Source of the DNA: Budorcas taxicolor
Lineage: Eukaryota > Chordata > Mammalia > Artiodactyla > Bovidae
Direction of reading: 5' to 3'
DNA: 64,000 nt
NCBI RefSeq assembly: GCF_023091745.1
Contig: NC_068920.1
Location: forward strand, 117,579,622-117,643,621
The first letter of the stretch is position 1, and every line of letters starts with the position of its first letter. Below are positions 33,438 to 45,510 of the stretch, piece by piece. The translations under genes and the position numbers were made by a program. Below the pieces are notes generated by a model. The model ran no database searches. It saw only the letters and a list, made by a program, of their open reading frames with translations, and had not been told where the DNA came from.

Positions 33438-35088
33438 AGTTCAGTTCAGTTCAGTCACTCAATAGTGTCTGACTCTTTGCCACCCCATGTATCGCAGTAT
33501 GCCAGGCCTCCCTTTCCATCACCAACTCTCGCAGTTTACTCAAACCCATGTCCATTGAGTTGGTGATGCCATCCAACGTTCTCATCCTCTGTCATCCCGT
33601 TCTCCTCATGCCTTCAGTCTTTCCCAGCAACAGGGTCTTTTCCAATGAGTCTTTTCTCCTTATCAGGTGGCCAAAGTATTGGAGTTTTCAACTTCAGCAT
33701 CAGTCCTTTCAATGAATATTCAAGACTGATCTCCTTTAGGATGGACTGGTTGGATCTCCTTGCAGTCCAAGGAACTCTCAAGAGTCTTCTCCACCAGAGT
33801 TCAAAAGCATCAGTTCTTTGGCATTCAGCTCTGTTTATAGTCCAACTCTCATATCCATACATTAATATTGGAAAAACCATAGGTTTGACTAGATGAACAT
33901 TTTTTGGCAAAATAATGTCTCTGCTTTTTAATATGCTGTCTAGGTTGGTCATAATTTTTCTTCCAAGGAACAAGCATCTTTTAATTTCATGGCTGCAATC
34001 ACCATCTGCAGTGATTTTGGAGCCCAAGAAAATAAAGTCTGTCACTGTCTCCCCATCTATTTGCCATGAAGTGATGGGACTAGATGCCATGATCTTAGTT
34101 ATCTGAACATTGAGTTTTAAGCCAAAACTTAAATACCTTTTTACTCTCCTCTTTCACTTTCATCAAGAGGCTCTTTAGTTGCTTTCTGTCATAAGGGTGG
34201 TGTCATCTGTATATCTGAGGTTATTGATATTTCTCCTCATAATCTTGATTTCAGCTTGTGCTTCATCCAGCCCAGTGTTTCTCATGATGTACTCTGCATA
34301 TAAGTTAAATAAGCAGGGTGACAATATATAGCCTTTCCACACTCCTTTCCTTATTTGGAACCAGTCTGTTATTCCATGTTCAGTTATAACTGTTGCTTCC
34401 AGACCTGCATACAGATTTCTCAAGAGGCAGATCAGGTGATCTAGTATTCCTATCTCTTCAAGAATTTCCAGTCTGTTGTTATCTACATAATCAAAGGCTT
34501 TAGCATAGTCAATAAAGCAGAAATAGATGCTTTTCTGGAACTCTCTTGCTTTTTCAGTGATCCAACAGATGGTGGCAATTTGGCCTCTGGTTCCTCTGCC
34601 TTTTTTAGATCCAGCTTGAAACCTGGCTTGGAGAATTTTGAGAATTACTTTGCTGACATGTGAGATGTGTATAATTGTGCAGTAGTTTGAGCACTCTTTG
34701 GCATTGCCTATCTTTAGGATTGGACTTCCCTGGTGGCTCAGAAGGTTAAGTGTCTGTGAAAACTGACTTTTTCACCTCCTGTGGCCAGTACTGAGTTTTC
34801 CAAATTTGTTGGCATATTGAATGCAGCACTTTCACAGCATCATCTTTTAGGGTTTGAAATAGCTCCACTGGAACTCCATCATCTCCACTAGCTTTGTTCG
34901 TAGTTATGCTTCCTGATGCTCAGTCTACTTCACACTACAGGATGTCTGGCTCTAGGTGAGTGACCACAGCATCGTGATTATCTTGGTCGTGAAGATCTTT
35001 TTTGTACAGTTCTTCTGTGTATTCTTGCCACCTCTTCTTAATATCTTCTGCTTCTGTTAAGTCCATACCATTTCTGTCCTTTATTGTG
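33438..35088 (-). mobile_element. BovB, antisense, bounded by CA microsatellites
   Basis: From the (gttca)n tail at left it extends through the C-terminal domain, RT palm (box Y-T-D-D at 34,202-34,213), RT N-terminal region and endonuclease-RT linker to ctttattgtgc at 35,088. The middle aspartates are present but alanine is threonine. Stops are frequent. A 35-bp SINE-head fragment is inserted at 34,722-34,756. Truncated before the endonuclease. Confidence 0.94.
34722..34756 (+). mobile_element. 35-bp tRNA-derived SINE head inside BovB
   Basis: ggacttccctggtggctcag plus aaggttaagtgtctg interrupts BovB sequence that continues on both sides (tctttaggattg / tgaaaactgac). Only the A-box half of a Bov-tA head is present. 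Confidence 0.8.
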
Positions 35089-35145
35089 CACACACACATA
35101 CACACACACATATATATAGATAGATATAGATATATACACATATCA
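35089..35145. repeat. CA/TA/GATA compound microsatellite
   Basis: cacacacatacacacacaca grades into tatatatagatagatata. It directly abuts the 5' end of the BovB. Confidence 0.93.
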
Positions 35146-35329
35146 CTTAACATTCAAAAACTCAGATCAGGCTAAATCTTCCTTTGGATTTTTCAACAAA
35201 TTAAACTAAAATTTATATGTATTGGGAAAAAGTGGAATGAGTTAAACTACTTGATATTAAATATACTGGAATGTAAAATTGAATAACGGATCTAAAGAAA
35301 AGGAAAGTATATTACAGAGTATCTAATAC

Positions 35330-35640
35330 AATTCAGCAGTCCTGTAGACAAGATAGAAAAATGAGGGTGGGATGATTTGAGAGAATAACATTGAAACATG
35401 TATATTACCATACGTGAATAGACGACCAGGCCAAGTTTGACGCTGCCCAAACAGAGCACTCAAAGCCAGTGCACTGGGACAATTCAGAGGGATAAGATGG
35501 GGAGGGAGATGGAAAGGGGGTTCGGGATGGAGGGACACATGTACACCCGTGGCTGATTCATGTCAATGTATGGCAAACACCACCATAATATTGTAAAGCA
35601 ATTAGCCTCCAATTAAGATAAATAAATTGATTTTAAAAAT
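35330..35640 (+). mobile_element. Ruminant L1 3' UTR, 5'-truncated
   Basis: Recognisable features are gagggtgggatgatttgag, the G-rich tract (about 35,497-35,525), gtcaatgtatggcaaac and an A-rich end. It is more diverged than the copies at 57.7 and 59.9 kb. The segment 35,146-35,329 is unassigned. Confidence 0.85.
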
Positions 35641-36585
35641 AAAATAGGGAAAGATAATATAATTAATTGGAGTTGCACTATTAGTTCACAGAACACACTG
35701 AATCATCAATAAAGCTCCTGACTCTCAGTTCCAGGCATCACTCCCTCACTCCTGCCCCACACCAGGGCATTTCATATCTGACACATTTTATTCCCTCTTA
35801 TGAGGCTGAATAATATATACATTTATTAGCAAGATTTCCTGTTGGGTTACTAATTCATCAAAAAGTATACCTCAAAAATGTTTTGTTTCCTAGGAAGAAG
35901 TAGTGACAATTATGTTGGCATAAAATTGGATAAAATTAGAGCAATTTTTTTTTTCAAATAACTGGTGCTTGTGCTTTTACAGTCTTCAAAAATATCAACA
36001 TAAAAATGTTTTTGATCCTCTGTTCCAATCATCATACTAACAATACTTTGTGTAATCACAAATGATAAACCTTATGATTTATTTTGAACATGTATTTCTG
36101 GTTTCTAAAATGCAACATATATTGATATGTTTGTTTATGGTTGAACAGAAGAAAGAAACTACATCCTAATACTATATCATTATTATAATTTATTTAGACT
36201 CACTAATTTATATTTCTCTGTGAGTTGAGTATATATGTATATATATATTTATTCTTCTACTTATTTATTTCTTGCAGTTGTTTTACAATGAATGATTTAA
36301 ATTTTCTTCTTTAGGCTTACCTGTGATTGTTAAAGTATCCATAATAAAGCTGCATTTTTATTTTTATTAAAAGCTAAATGTTATCAAAAGGAAAAACAGC
36401 AACAAATATATTTAAAACTAAAGAAAATATTTAGTGAATTTGTCATTATTTCTTCAACATTATTATTTATCTCTTGGAAGGTATGTGTATAATTAAGTAG
36501 CTCCTTTTATGAATGTGCCATAATTTGATCTATTTTTGTTTTTTGTTTTTTGCAATTCAAAATGTTTCTTTTTTGTTTTTCTTTC
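35641..36585. other. Unassigned AT-rich sequence
   Basis: About 950 bases with TA-rich patches (36,230-36,250) and T-runs. No gene or named repeat. Confidence 0.4.
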
Positions 36586-36782
36586 AAGATTTGAGATATA
36601 ATTAACATATAACATTTATGTAAGTTTAAAGTATATAGTGAGTTGCTTTTATGCATTTACATATTACAGTATTATTACCAGAGTGTTACTGGTTAACACC
36701 TGTATCACATCACATAATTATAAGTTCTTTTTGTAATAAGAGTATTTAATATTTAATTTCTTATTACTTTTAAAGTATGTTA

Positions 36783-37233
36783 AAGGCTATGGTTTTTCCT
36801 GTGGTCATGTATGGATGTGAGAGTTGGACTGTGAAGAAGGCTGAGTGCCAAAGAATTGATGCTTTTGAACTATGGTGTTGGAGAAGACTCTTGAGAGTCC
36901 CTTGGAATGCAAGGAGATCCAACCAGTCCATTCTGGAGATCAGCCCTGGGATTTCTTTGGAAGGAATGATGCTAAAGCTGAAACTCCAGTATTTTGGCCA
37001 CCTCATGCAAAGAGTTGACTCATTGGAAAAGACTTTGATGCTGGGAGGGATTGGGGGCAGGAGGAAAAGGGGACGACAGCGGATGAGATGGCTGGATGGC
37101 ATCAAGGACTCGATGGACGTGAGTCTGAGTGACCTCTGGGAGTTGGTGATGGACAGGGAGGCCTGGTGTGCTGCGATTCATGGGGTCGCAAAGAGTCGAA
37201 CATGACTGAGCGACTGAACTGAACTGAACTGAA
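36783..37233 (+). mobile_element. Young BovB 3' end inside old L1
   Basis: A 142-codon plus frame (36,777-37,205) covers the C-terminal domain without a stop, with one 3-base deletion (S-I-L-E-I). It ends (tgaac)n. CpG sites remain. Among the youngest copies here. Confidence 0.95.
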
Positions 37234-37462
37234 GTCATTGTTTTTAATTGCAGTCGCTATTCTGTATGTTCATTCTCCAGAAATTATTCATTTTATAACC
37301 AGAAGTTTGTAAACTTAGAGCAATATTTCCCCTTCTTCTCCACTCCCAGCCCCTGGTAACCACTATTTCATTTCCTTTTTTCTAGGAACTCCTTTTTTTT
37401 TTCCCGTGTTAAGAAATAACATAGTCTTTGTCTGAGCTATTTCACCTAGTATGTGTGTGTGT

Positions 37463-37517
37463 GCATGCTCAGTTGTTTCAGTCATGTCCAACTCTTTGTG
37501 ACCCCATGGACTGTAGG
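37463..37517 (-). mobile_element. Bov SINE 3' fragment
   Basis: About 55 bases of antisense Bov-A tail (tgctcagttgtttcagtcatg to ccatggactgtagg) with the remainder absent. It is preceded by a (TG)n run that may belong to it. Confidence 0.8.
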
Positions 37518-38509
37518 ACTTAATATAGTACCCTCAAGTTCTACTCATGTTGTTACAAATGGCAAGGTTTTCTTCTTTCTTACTGAATAATATCTCACTA
37601 TATTACTTATGGTGAATAATGCTACAATGAAGATGAGAGTATAGATATTTCTCCAGGATTCTGATATTATTTTCTTTGGATATACACCCAGAAGGGTGAT
37701 TGCTGAAATATATGGTAGTTCTAGGTTCAGTTTTTGAGAATCGTCCATATTTCTTTCCATAGTTTCTGTAATCATTTGTATCTTTACCAATAGTGCATAA
37801 GGAGTCTCTTTTTTTCCATATCCTTACCAATATGTACCTCTTACCTGTTTAATGATAGCCATTCTAACAGGGGTAAGGTAATATCTCATTGTGATTTTAA
37901 TTTGCCTGATTAGTAATGGATCACCTTTCATGTATTTTTTGGCCACTTGTATTTCTTTTTTGGAAAATGAAATATCTGATCATCTCTCTATTTTTTAATC
38001 AGATTATTTTTTGCTATTTAGCTGTATTGGTTTCTTATGTACTTTGAATATTAACCCGTAATCAGAAAGATGATATGCATTTTTTTTTTTTTTTCCATTC
38101 TGTAAGTTGCCTGTTTCACTGTTATTGCTTTTCCTGTTTCCTGTGTTTTTGGTATCATGGTCACAAGTTATTGCAAATACCAATGTTAAGTAGCTTTTTC
38201 CATATGCTTTCTTCTAGGAGTTTTATGTCGAGTCTTATCATTATGTTTTTAATCTATTTGAGTTATTTTTTTTTTTGTGAGTGGTATCAGTTAGGAGCCA
38301 AATTATTTTCCTTCTGTATGTGGCTATGCATTTTCTCCTCCATAAAACCAGTTATTAAACAGACTATTCTTTCCTCGTTGAATATTTGTGACTATCTTAT
38401 CAAGTATTTGTTACCATATATGCCAGGGTTTATTTCTAGGCTCTTGAACTATTGCACTAATTTATGTATATATTTTTATACTATTTTAAAATAGTGTTTT
38501 GATTGCTCT

Positions 38510-38728
38510 GGACTTCCCTGGTGGCTCAGACGGTAAAGCATCTGTCGACAATGTGAGAGACGTGGATTCGATCCCTGGGTTGGGAAGATTCCCTGGAGCA
38601 GGAAGTGGCAACCCACTCCAGTAGTCTTGCCTTGAAAATCCCATGGACCGAGGAGCTTGGTGCAGGCTACTATCCATGGGGTCCAGAGTTGGGCACAACT
38701 GAGCCACTTCACTTTCTTTCTTTCACTT
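38510..38728 (+). mobile_element. Bov-tA SINE
   Basis: Complete copy with B-box ggattcgatccc, ending in a (ctttctttctttcac) tail. It sits inside the old antisense L1. Confidence 0.93.
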
Positions 38729-39614
38729 TCCCTGATTACTATAAGAGTTGCATTTTGCTTGGTAGTATAGTTTGAAATCAAGAAGTGTGATGCTTCTGCT
38801 TTGTTTTTCTTTTAGGGCATTGACTTGAATACTTTCCATCTTTAGTTATTCCCTGTGAATCTGGGAATATTTTTTTCACTTCTGCTAAAAATTTCATGGA
38901 ATTGTAATTTGTATTGAATTAAATTGAAATTATAGATGACTTTGGGTAGTATGAAAAATTTAACAATATTAATTCTTCCAATGTGTATGTCTTCTCCAAT
39001 TACTTTTGCTACAGTCATTCATTTTATAGTGCAGAAAGCTCTCATCTCCTTGGTTATATTCAAAGTATTATATTGCTCTTAGTTCTATTGTGCATGAAAC
39101 TGCTTATTTTATTTTTTCAGATATTTCATTGAAAATATGTAGATATGCAACATGCTTTGGCGATTGATTTCATATTCTGTAACTTTACTAAATATGATGA
39201 TTAGTTTCAATATATTTTGGTGGAGTCTGTAGAATTTTCTATATATAAGTTATATCATCAAAAAACAGAAAATTTACTTATTTTTTTCTGATTTGGATGA
39301 CTACATTTTTATTGCCTAATTGCACTCTAGGATTTCAAGTTAATCTGTCTTAGAGGAGAAGCTTTCAACATCTCTAGAGATGATTATATCATTTCACCTT
39401 TTATTCATACAATAAACACATAACATTTATTGATTCACATATGTTGAACCATTCTTTCACATCAAAGATAAATTCCCAACTGATCTTGATGTATGAGCTC
39501 ACTGGTCATTTCCCAAAGGTCTTGATAACACTGGGCATTATCATTGCTTCTACTTTTTCTAATTTACAGTAAAAAAGGCATTGTTGTTTCATTTTGTTTA
39601 TTTAATTTTGTACT

Positions 39615-39796
39615 GTGTGCTCAGTTATGTCTGACTCTTTTGCGACCCCATTATCCCACCAGGCTCCTCTGTCCACGGGATTTTCCAGTCAAGAATACTG
39701 TAATGGGTTGCCGTTTCCTTCTCTAGGGGATTTCCAGTCCAGTAATTTAACCCTCTTGCATCTCCTGCATTGGCAGATGGATTGGGTTCTTCACTA
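39615..39796 (-). mobile_element. Bov-tA SINE, diverged
   Basis: Antisense copy with a deletion of about 15 bases at cccattatcccacc and a degraded head (cagatggattgggttcttc). It lies near the end of the old L1. Confidence 0.85.
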
Positions 39797-39854
39797 TGCA
39801 CCACATTAATTTAAACATTACATATGCTTTTGAACTCTTTCTTAACATCCCCAT

Positions 39855-40061
39855 AACACTAGTGGTAAAGAATCTGCCTACCAATGCAGGAGACACAAAA
39901 TATGTGGGTTCAATCCCTGGGTCAGGAAGATCCTCTGAAGTAGGAAATGGCAACTTGCTCCAGTGATGTATCCTGGAAAGTTCCATGGGCAGAGGAGCCT
40001 GGGAGGCTACAGTCCATAGAGTCACAGAGAGTAGGACATAACTGAGCAACTAAGTACACAC
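39855..40061 (+). mobile_element. Bov-tA SINE, first head bases missing
   Basis: It begins at cactagtggtaaagaatc, lacking the usual cttccc start. B-box gggttcaatccctggg is present and the body is diverged. Confidence 0.88.
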
Positions 40062-41058
40062 ATACATGCCTGTGGACTTTTTCTTAAGATTAAGACTTTT
40101 TCACACTTTCTTGTTGAAGCTTGCATAATTCTTTTCAATTTACTTTTAAGATTCACTTTTAAACTAAGAGAAGAATCTCTTACTAACATATGTTGTAAAC
40201 AATTTCCTCATATATTTTTCTTAATCTGTGAGAAGAGCTTTATTTTAATATAGAGATTAATTATTTTACAATCAGCTTATTTTGACAAATTGTCACATTC
40301 TTCTAGTTTATGTCTTGCACAAATATCAAATCTGTAAAAAAAAATAACTGTTTTTGTGTAAAATATGAGGTAGTGATCTAAGTCACATTTTTAAAAAAAT
40401 CAATATAGCTTTTAATATTGATTTAAATTTTTCATTATATTTCATTTATGCATCTATCTATATCTGCCATAATAATTATTAAAAATTATAATAGAATGGC
40501 CTACATTGATGCAACCAGTTTTCTTTCAACATTTTCCAAGTTATCCCCATGTATAAATTTTAGGCGAATTCTATCAAGTTTATAATAAAAGCTTTAGGGA
40601 TGGTGGCTGTAAAGTAATTGTGCATATTAATTTGTGAAGATTTGCTATTCTATATGTGCTGAAAGACTTCAAGTGATTTGGTTTACCTGTATAGTATTTA
40701 TATATCTACATCCATAAGTAAAACCAGTCTATATCTGTGTTGTATATGTTCAATATTTATATTTGTATAACAGTTTCTGGTGTAAGTACTGAATATATTT
40801 TTTAAATTATACTTTTTTCCCATTAGCTCAGGAAAATATAAAATAACATAGAAATGATCTGTTAATTCTATCTGTTAAGTCAGTTGAGTATTTTAGTTCA
40901 CTGGTGGATATTTAAAAAACAGAAAATACAGAAAAAGGCAGTAAATGCAACTATTTTTAAAAAAATGATGGAGTTTAAACTTGGAAGTCAGAGAAAACTT
41001 GGTTTAATATATTACCTAGGTAAACATTTTGCAGCATTAGTTCATGTCTGACCATGGG
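40062..41058. other. Unassigned AT-rich sequence, perhaps old L1
   Basis: ttttgtgtaaaatatgagg near 40,354 resembles an antisense L1 ORF2 word, and 40,070-40,480 may be a continuation of old L1. Beyond that nothing is recognised. Confidence 0.4.
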
Positions 41059-41283
41059 TGCATGAGTGCCAAGTCACTTCAGTCGTGTCCAATTCTGTGT
41101 AACTCTATAGACTCTAGTCCCCTGGGCTCCTCTCTCCATGGGATTCTCCAGGCAGGAATACTGGAGTGTGGTCACCATGCCCTACTTCATGGGATCTTCT
41201 TGACCCAAGGGTCGAAATCTTGTATCTTATGTCTCCTGCACTGGCAGGTGGATATTTATCACTAGCGCTAACTGGGAAGCCCC
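41059..41283 (-). mobile_element. Bov-tA SINE
   Basis: Full antisense copy (gtgccaagtcacttcagtcg to actagcgctaactgggaagcc read in parts). Several CpG sites are retained. Confidence 0.92.
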
Positions 41284-41498
41284 AGTTTATGTCTTATTTG
41301 GGCATTATAATATTGCTGCTCTCATGTAGGTGTTTTAGAGTCTAGAATATGTCTAGCATATCTAGTTTTCTTATTATTATTATCTAAAAATAGTTGTATA
41401 GAGTACTTAAATGACAACAGACAATTTTAAAGATGAACTATAATAAAAACATAAGTTCTGTGCAGTACTAGTAAGTTAATTTATGTAATCAATAGCAC

Positions 41499-41676
41499 AA
41501 CTGTTGATGCAGGAGATGTAAGAGATGTGGGTTCAATCCCTGGATCAGGAGCTTCCCTGGAGGTGGGCATGGCAACCCACTCCAGTAGTCTTGCCTAGAG
41601 AAACCCATGGATAGAGGAGCCTGACAGACTACAGTCCATAGGCTCACAGAGTCAGACATGACTGGAGTGACTTAGC
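41499..41676 (+). mobile_element. Bov-tA SINE, 5'-truncated
   Basis: It starts within the head at ctgttgatgcaggag. B-box gggttcaatccctgg and the body to gactggagtgacttagcac are present. Confidence 0.9.
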
Positions 41677-42487
41677 ACACAAAATCAATATAAAAAAGAA
41701 AAAAAATTACCATTACCTCAACAGACAAAAAATTTTCTTTTGGAAAAATATAACATAAATTTTTGTATATAAATTTATGCTCAGTTGGAAATGTAAGTAT
41801 ACTTTCTTTGCATGGTGAAGAATAGCTTTATTAAATGTTCAAAATTATTTAAACCAACAGCTAAAGTATAAAAACACTTCAGAGAAATTTTCATCTGATA
41901 GCTAATTCCAAGACAATGCTTTTTATGTACAGCAGCTCTAATCATAAAATACGATTAAAATATAATCAACATTTAAAAATATTAAATAGCCAGGAAAAAT
42001 AAGCATCAACATATATAAAACTGTACAAAAATCATTAAATTTTACTAAATAAAATTTTCAAAATGGATAAATGGAAGACTGGTTTTCTCCAAATTAATTT
42101 ACTAATCAAAAGCTATGAGGTTCTGAGCAACCTTGAGGTACTGCTCCCTGTCATTGACCTCTTCTCATGAAAATTGCCACATTCACAGCTATCTTAATGG
42201 GGCAATCCACAGGATACCAAAAGACCATTTAATAGAGTGAAGAAGTGGAAACTATTTAAAGACCTTGCATAGAAGAATATCTCTTTGGAAGAGGAAAAAC
42301 ATGAAGAGTAACAGAATAAGCTAAACTTTTAATTTGAGGGCATTCAAGTTATGGTTCAAATTACTACTCTTGAGGAATTCATAGTTAGTCAACCTAGCTA
42401 TGAAATCCTGAAATAGTTAAGCAGAATTAACTGAATTTCTATAGGATTTTTATCTTCCTTAATACTATGAAAAATTATTCTAATGTA
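41677..42487. other. Unassigned AT-rich sequence
   Basis: About 810 bases with no recognised repeat or open frame. Confidence 0.4.
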
Positions 42488-42703
42488 TGAGTCAGGCAGT
42501 TCAGATGATAAAGAATCTGCCTGCAATGCAGGAGACCTGGGATCAATCCCTAGATCAGGGAAGATCCCCTGGAGAAGGGAATGGCAACACACTAGAGTAT
42601 TCTTTCCTGGAGAATCTTATGGACAGAGGGGCCTGGAGGGCTACAGTCCATGGGGTTGCAAAGAAATAGTTGGACACAACTAAACAACTAACACTTTCAC
42701 TCC
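42488..42703 (+). mobile_element. Bov-tA SINE
   Basis: Complete except for the first head bases. It is followed after about 10 bases by an A-rich (AAAAG)n run at 42,714-42,741. Confidence 0.9.
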
Positions 42704-43144
42704 ACTCCTTACCAAAAAAAAGAAAAAGAAAAGAAAAGAAATCTTAAAGCTTTTGTATACTTTTAGAAATTAAGCATGAGAAAGTTTATATTATCCAACA
42801 ACACATGGACAACATCTATTTATATGAGTTCATGGGTGTATGTGTGTGAGAGAGAGAGACAGAGAGATAGAAATCAAGATCAACTTATCTAACTACAAAA
42901 ATGTTGATGATTTTCAATAACATAACACCCTCCCCACAGAAAGCATCTTTAAAGATTATTGTAAAAAAGAGGCAGGTACAATGATTTAAAGATAGACCAT
43001 GATTCTTTATAATATTACTTAAATCTCTTAGAAATTTCTTCATAATTTTAAATCAATTAAAATAAAAATTCTACTTTTATGATAAATTTTGAGTTGCTTT
43101 AACAAAGAAATAAATTATCTTCTGATTGTTAAAATACTTGTAGG
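42704..43144. other. Unassigned, with A-rich and GA-rich runs
   Basis: An AAAAG-rich run near 42,714 and a (GA)n run at about 42,847-42,869 are the only features. Confidence 0.5.
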
Positions 43145-43208
43145 AAGTGAAAAGCAAAAGTGAAAGTCACTCAGTCCTGTCTGACTCTTTGCAACCCCAT
43201 GGACTCTT
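43145..43208 (-). mobile_element. Bov SINE 3' fragment abutting BovB
   Basis: (aagtgaaa)n then tcactcagtcctgtctgac to ccccatggact, cut off exactly where BovB endonuclease sequence begins. The abrupt join suggests a rearrangement junction. Confidence 0.8.
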
Positions 43209-43209
43209 C

Positions 43210-44720
43210 AGTTCTAGTGGGTTTCCCTACTTTCTTCAATTTAAGTCTGACTTTGACAATAAGGAGTTTATGATTTGAGCCACAGTCAGCTCCGAGTATT
43301 GTTTTTGCTGACTGTATAGAGCTTCTCCATCTTTGGATGCAAAGAATATATCAATCTGATTTCGGTATTGACCATCTGGTGATGTCCATGTGTAGAGACT
43401 TCTCTTGTGTTGTTGAAGAGGGTGTTTGCTATGACCAGTGAATTCTATTGGCAAAACTCTGTTAGCCTTTGTCCTGCTTTGTTTCATACTCCAAAGCCAG
43501 ATTCGCCTGTTACTCCAGGTTTCTCTTGACTTCTTACTTTTGCATTCCAGTCCCCATAATGAAAAGGACATCTTTTGGGGGTGTTAGTTCTACAGGGTCT
43601 TGTAGGTCTTCATAGAACCACTCAACTTCAGTTCCTTCAGCATTACTGGTCAGGGCATAGACTTGGATTACTGTGATGTTGAATGGTTGACCTTGGAAAT
43701 GAACAGAGATCATTCTGTCATTTTTGAGGCTGGTTCCAAGTACTGCATTTTGGACATTTTTGTTGACTATGATGGATACTCCATTTCTTCTAAAGGATTC
43801 TTGCCCACAATCGTAGGTATAATGGGCATCTGCATTAAATTCACCCATTCCAGTCCATTTTAGTTTGCTGATTCCTAAAATGTCAATGTTCACTCTTGCC
43901 ATCTCCTGTTTGACCACTTGCAATTTGCCTTGATTCATGGACCTAGCATTCCGGGTTCCTATGCAATATTGCTCTTTACAGCATCAGACCTTGTTTCTAT
44001 CATCAGTTACATCCACAGCTGGGTGTTGTTTTTCCTTTGGCTCATCTCTTCATTCTTTCTGGAGTTATTTCTCCAACTATATTCAGTAGCATATTGGGCA
44101 CCTACTGACCTTGGGAGTTCATCTTTCAGGTTCTTATCTTTTTGTCGTTTCATGCTATTTATGCATTCTCAAGGCAAGCATACTGAAATGGTTTGCCATT
44201 CCTTTGTCCAGTGGACCACGTTTTGTCAGAACTCTCCACCATGACCTGTCCATCTTGGGTGATCCTACATGGCATAGCTCATAGTTTCACTGAGTTAAGC
44301 CAAGCTGTAGTCTATGTGATCAGTTTGGTTAGTTTTCTATGACTGTGGTTTTTAGTCCGTCTGCCCTCTGATGGAGAAGGATAAGAGGCTTAATGAGGCT
44401 TCTGAATGGGAGAGACTGACTGAGGGGAAAACTGGGTCTTGTTTGGATGGGCAGGGCCATGCTCAGTAAATCTTTAATCCAATTTGCTGTTGATGGGTGG
44501 GGCTGTCTTCTCTGTTGTTTGACCTGAGGCCAAACTGTGCTGGAGGTAATGAAAATAATGGTGACCTCCCTCAAAAGGTTCTGTGCAAGCACTGCTGCAT
44601 TCATTGCCTCTGACCCTGTAGCAAGCCCCCATGAACTCACGCCTCTACAGGAGACTCCTGAACACTCTCGGGCAAGTCTAGGTCTGTCTCTTGTGGGGTG
44701 TCACTGCTTCTTTCTCCTGA
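43210..44720 (-). mobile_element. BovB 5' part (5' UTR and endonuclease), antisense
   Basis: The minus strand reads 5' UTR (about 44,250-44,720), then the APE-type endonuclease region: frame 43,534-43,938 begins M-N-Q-G-K-L and includes L-K-W-T-G-M-G-E-F, and frame 43,236-43,571 includes Y-T-W-T-S-P-D-G-Q-Y-R-N-Q-I-D, a conserved endonuclease stretch. A frameshift separates them. No RT part of this copy follows on the left, where it ends at the SINE fragment. Confidence 0.9.
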
Positions 44721-45155
44721 GAAGGAAATCTGGGTGAGGGGAGAGGGGAAGATGAGGCACTTATCATGCCAAGAGACCATTTACTCCGACACAATGATAC
44801 CTGCTTCCAAAGGGTCTTTGTTCCAGGAGTCCCAGGCACTTTAAGACATCTCTCTGAATAGCTACACATCCTTTCCTTGTAGGTAGCTCTCCTCCCAAAT
44901 TTTCTTCTTGTAAAAAGAATTTGCCCTCAGTGGTAAGTGTACCAAAAAATAAGAAAGGCTGTTCAGAAAGGCTGGAATTACTGCTCTTTTGAACTGATGA
45001 CCTGGCCAGGAGCTGGGGGTGGGAGAAAGGCTGGACAGCGATGCCAATCCCGCCTGGGTGGCAGGCACCAATGCACAGCCCACAGGGCTCCTGCAGCACC
45101 AGCAGCATCCGTAGCAGCACCAGCAATGCACCCACCTCTCAGGCGGACACAGCCT
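44721..45155. other. GC-rich segment of unknown origin
   Basis: It is distinctly GC-richer than the window and lies between BovB 5' UTR and a CHR-2 SINE. A 123-codon minus frame (44,764-45,135) starts with a leucine-rich stretch resembling a signal peptide, but I recognise no domain. It may be further element UTR or captured sequence. Confidence 0.35.
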
Positions 45156-45345
45156 CCATTTCTCTTTATTTTATTTTTGACTGTGCTGGGTCTTCCTTGC
45201 TGCATTCAGGCTTTCTTTAGTTGCGGTGAGCAGAGGCTACTCACTAACAGCATTGTATGGGCTTCTCAAAGTGGTGGCTTCTTTTGTTGAGGAGCACAGG
45301 CTCAGTAGATGTGGTGCTTAGGCTTAGCTGCCCCGTGTAATGTGA
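45156..45345 (-). mobile_element. CHR-2-type SINE, antisense, truncated
   Basis: tttatttttgactgtgctgg, tttagttgcggtgagcag, ggcttcttttgttgaggagc and cttaggcttagctgcccc are antisense CHR-2 body words. The tRNA-like head is missing beyond about 45,345. Confidence 0.8.
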
Positions 45346-45510
45346 GGTATGGTACAGTATGATTAACTGGGGTGTTGTCCTCCTCATGCTCAGCCAAAGA
45401 TGCACCAGGTAGGGATGAATTGGACTCCTGGTCCTGGCTCCGGCTGTGGCTCCACGGAATGAATCTCTCTACCTCTGCCCCCACCCCCAATTTGGCAACA
45501 TGGAAGTTTT

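Larger units (their letters stand above)
36586..39600 (-). mobile_element. Long old L1, antisense, split by BovB and SINEs
   Basis: Antisense words run in order from 3' UTR to RT: gagatataattaacatata (36,594), ctggtaaccactatttcat (37,353), gtgattgctgaaatatatgg (37,696), tgtattttttggccacttg (37,932), gactttgggtagtatg (38,938), cattctttcacatcaaag (39,451). It spans about 2.3 kb of L1 after removing insertions at 36,783-37,233, 37,463-37,517 and 38,510-38,728. Stops are everywhere. Confidence 0.75.

Noticed and set aside
44764..45135. 123-codon minus frame with a signal-like start as a possible secreted protein
   Set aside because: No homology I recognise, and it sits between repeats in a GC-rich patch where open frames are common. 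Kept only as a finding about composition.
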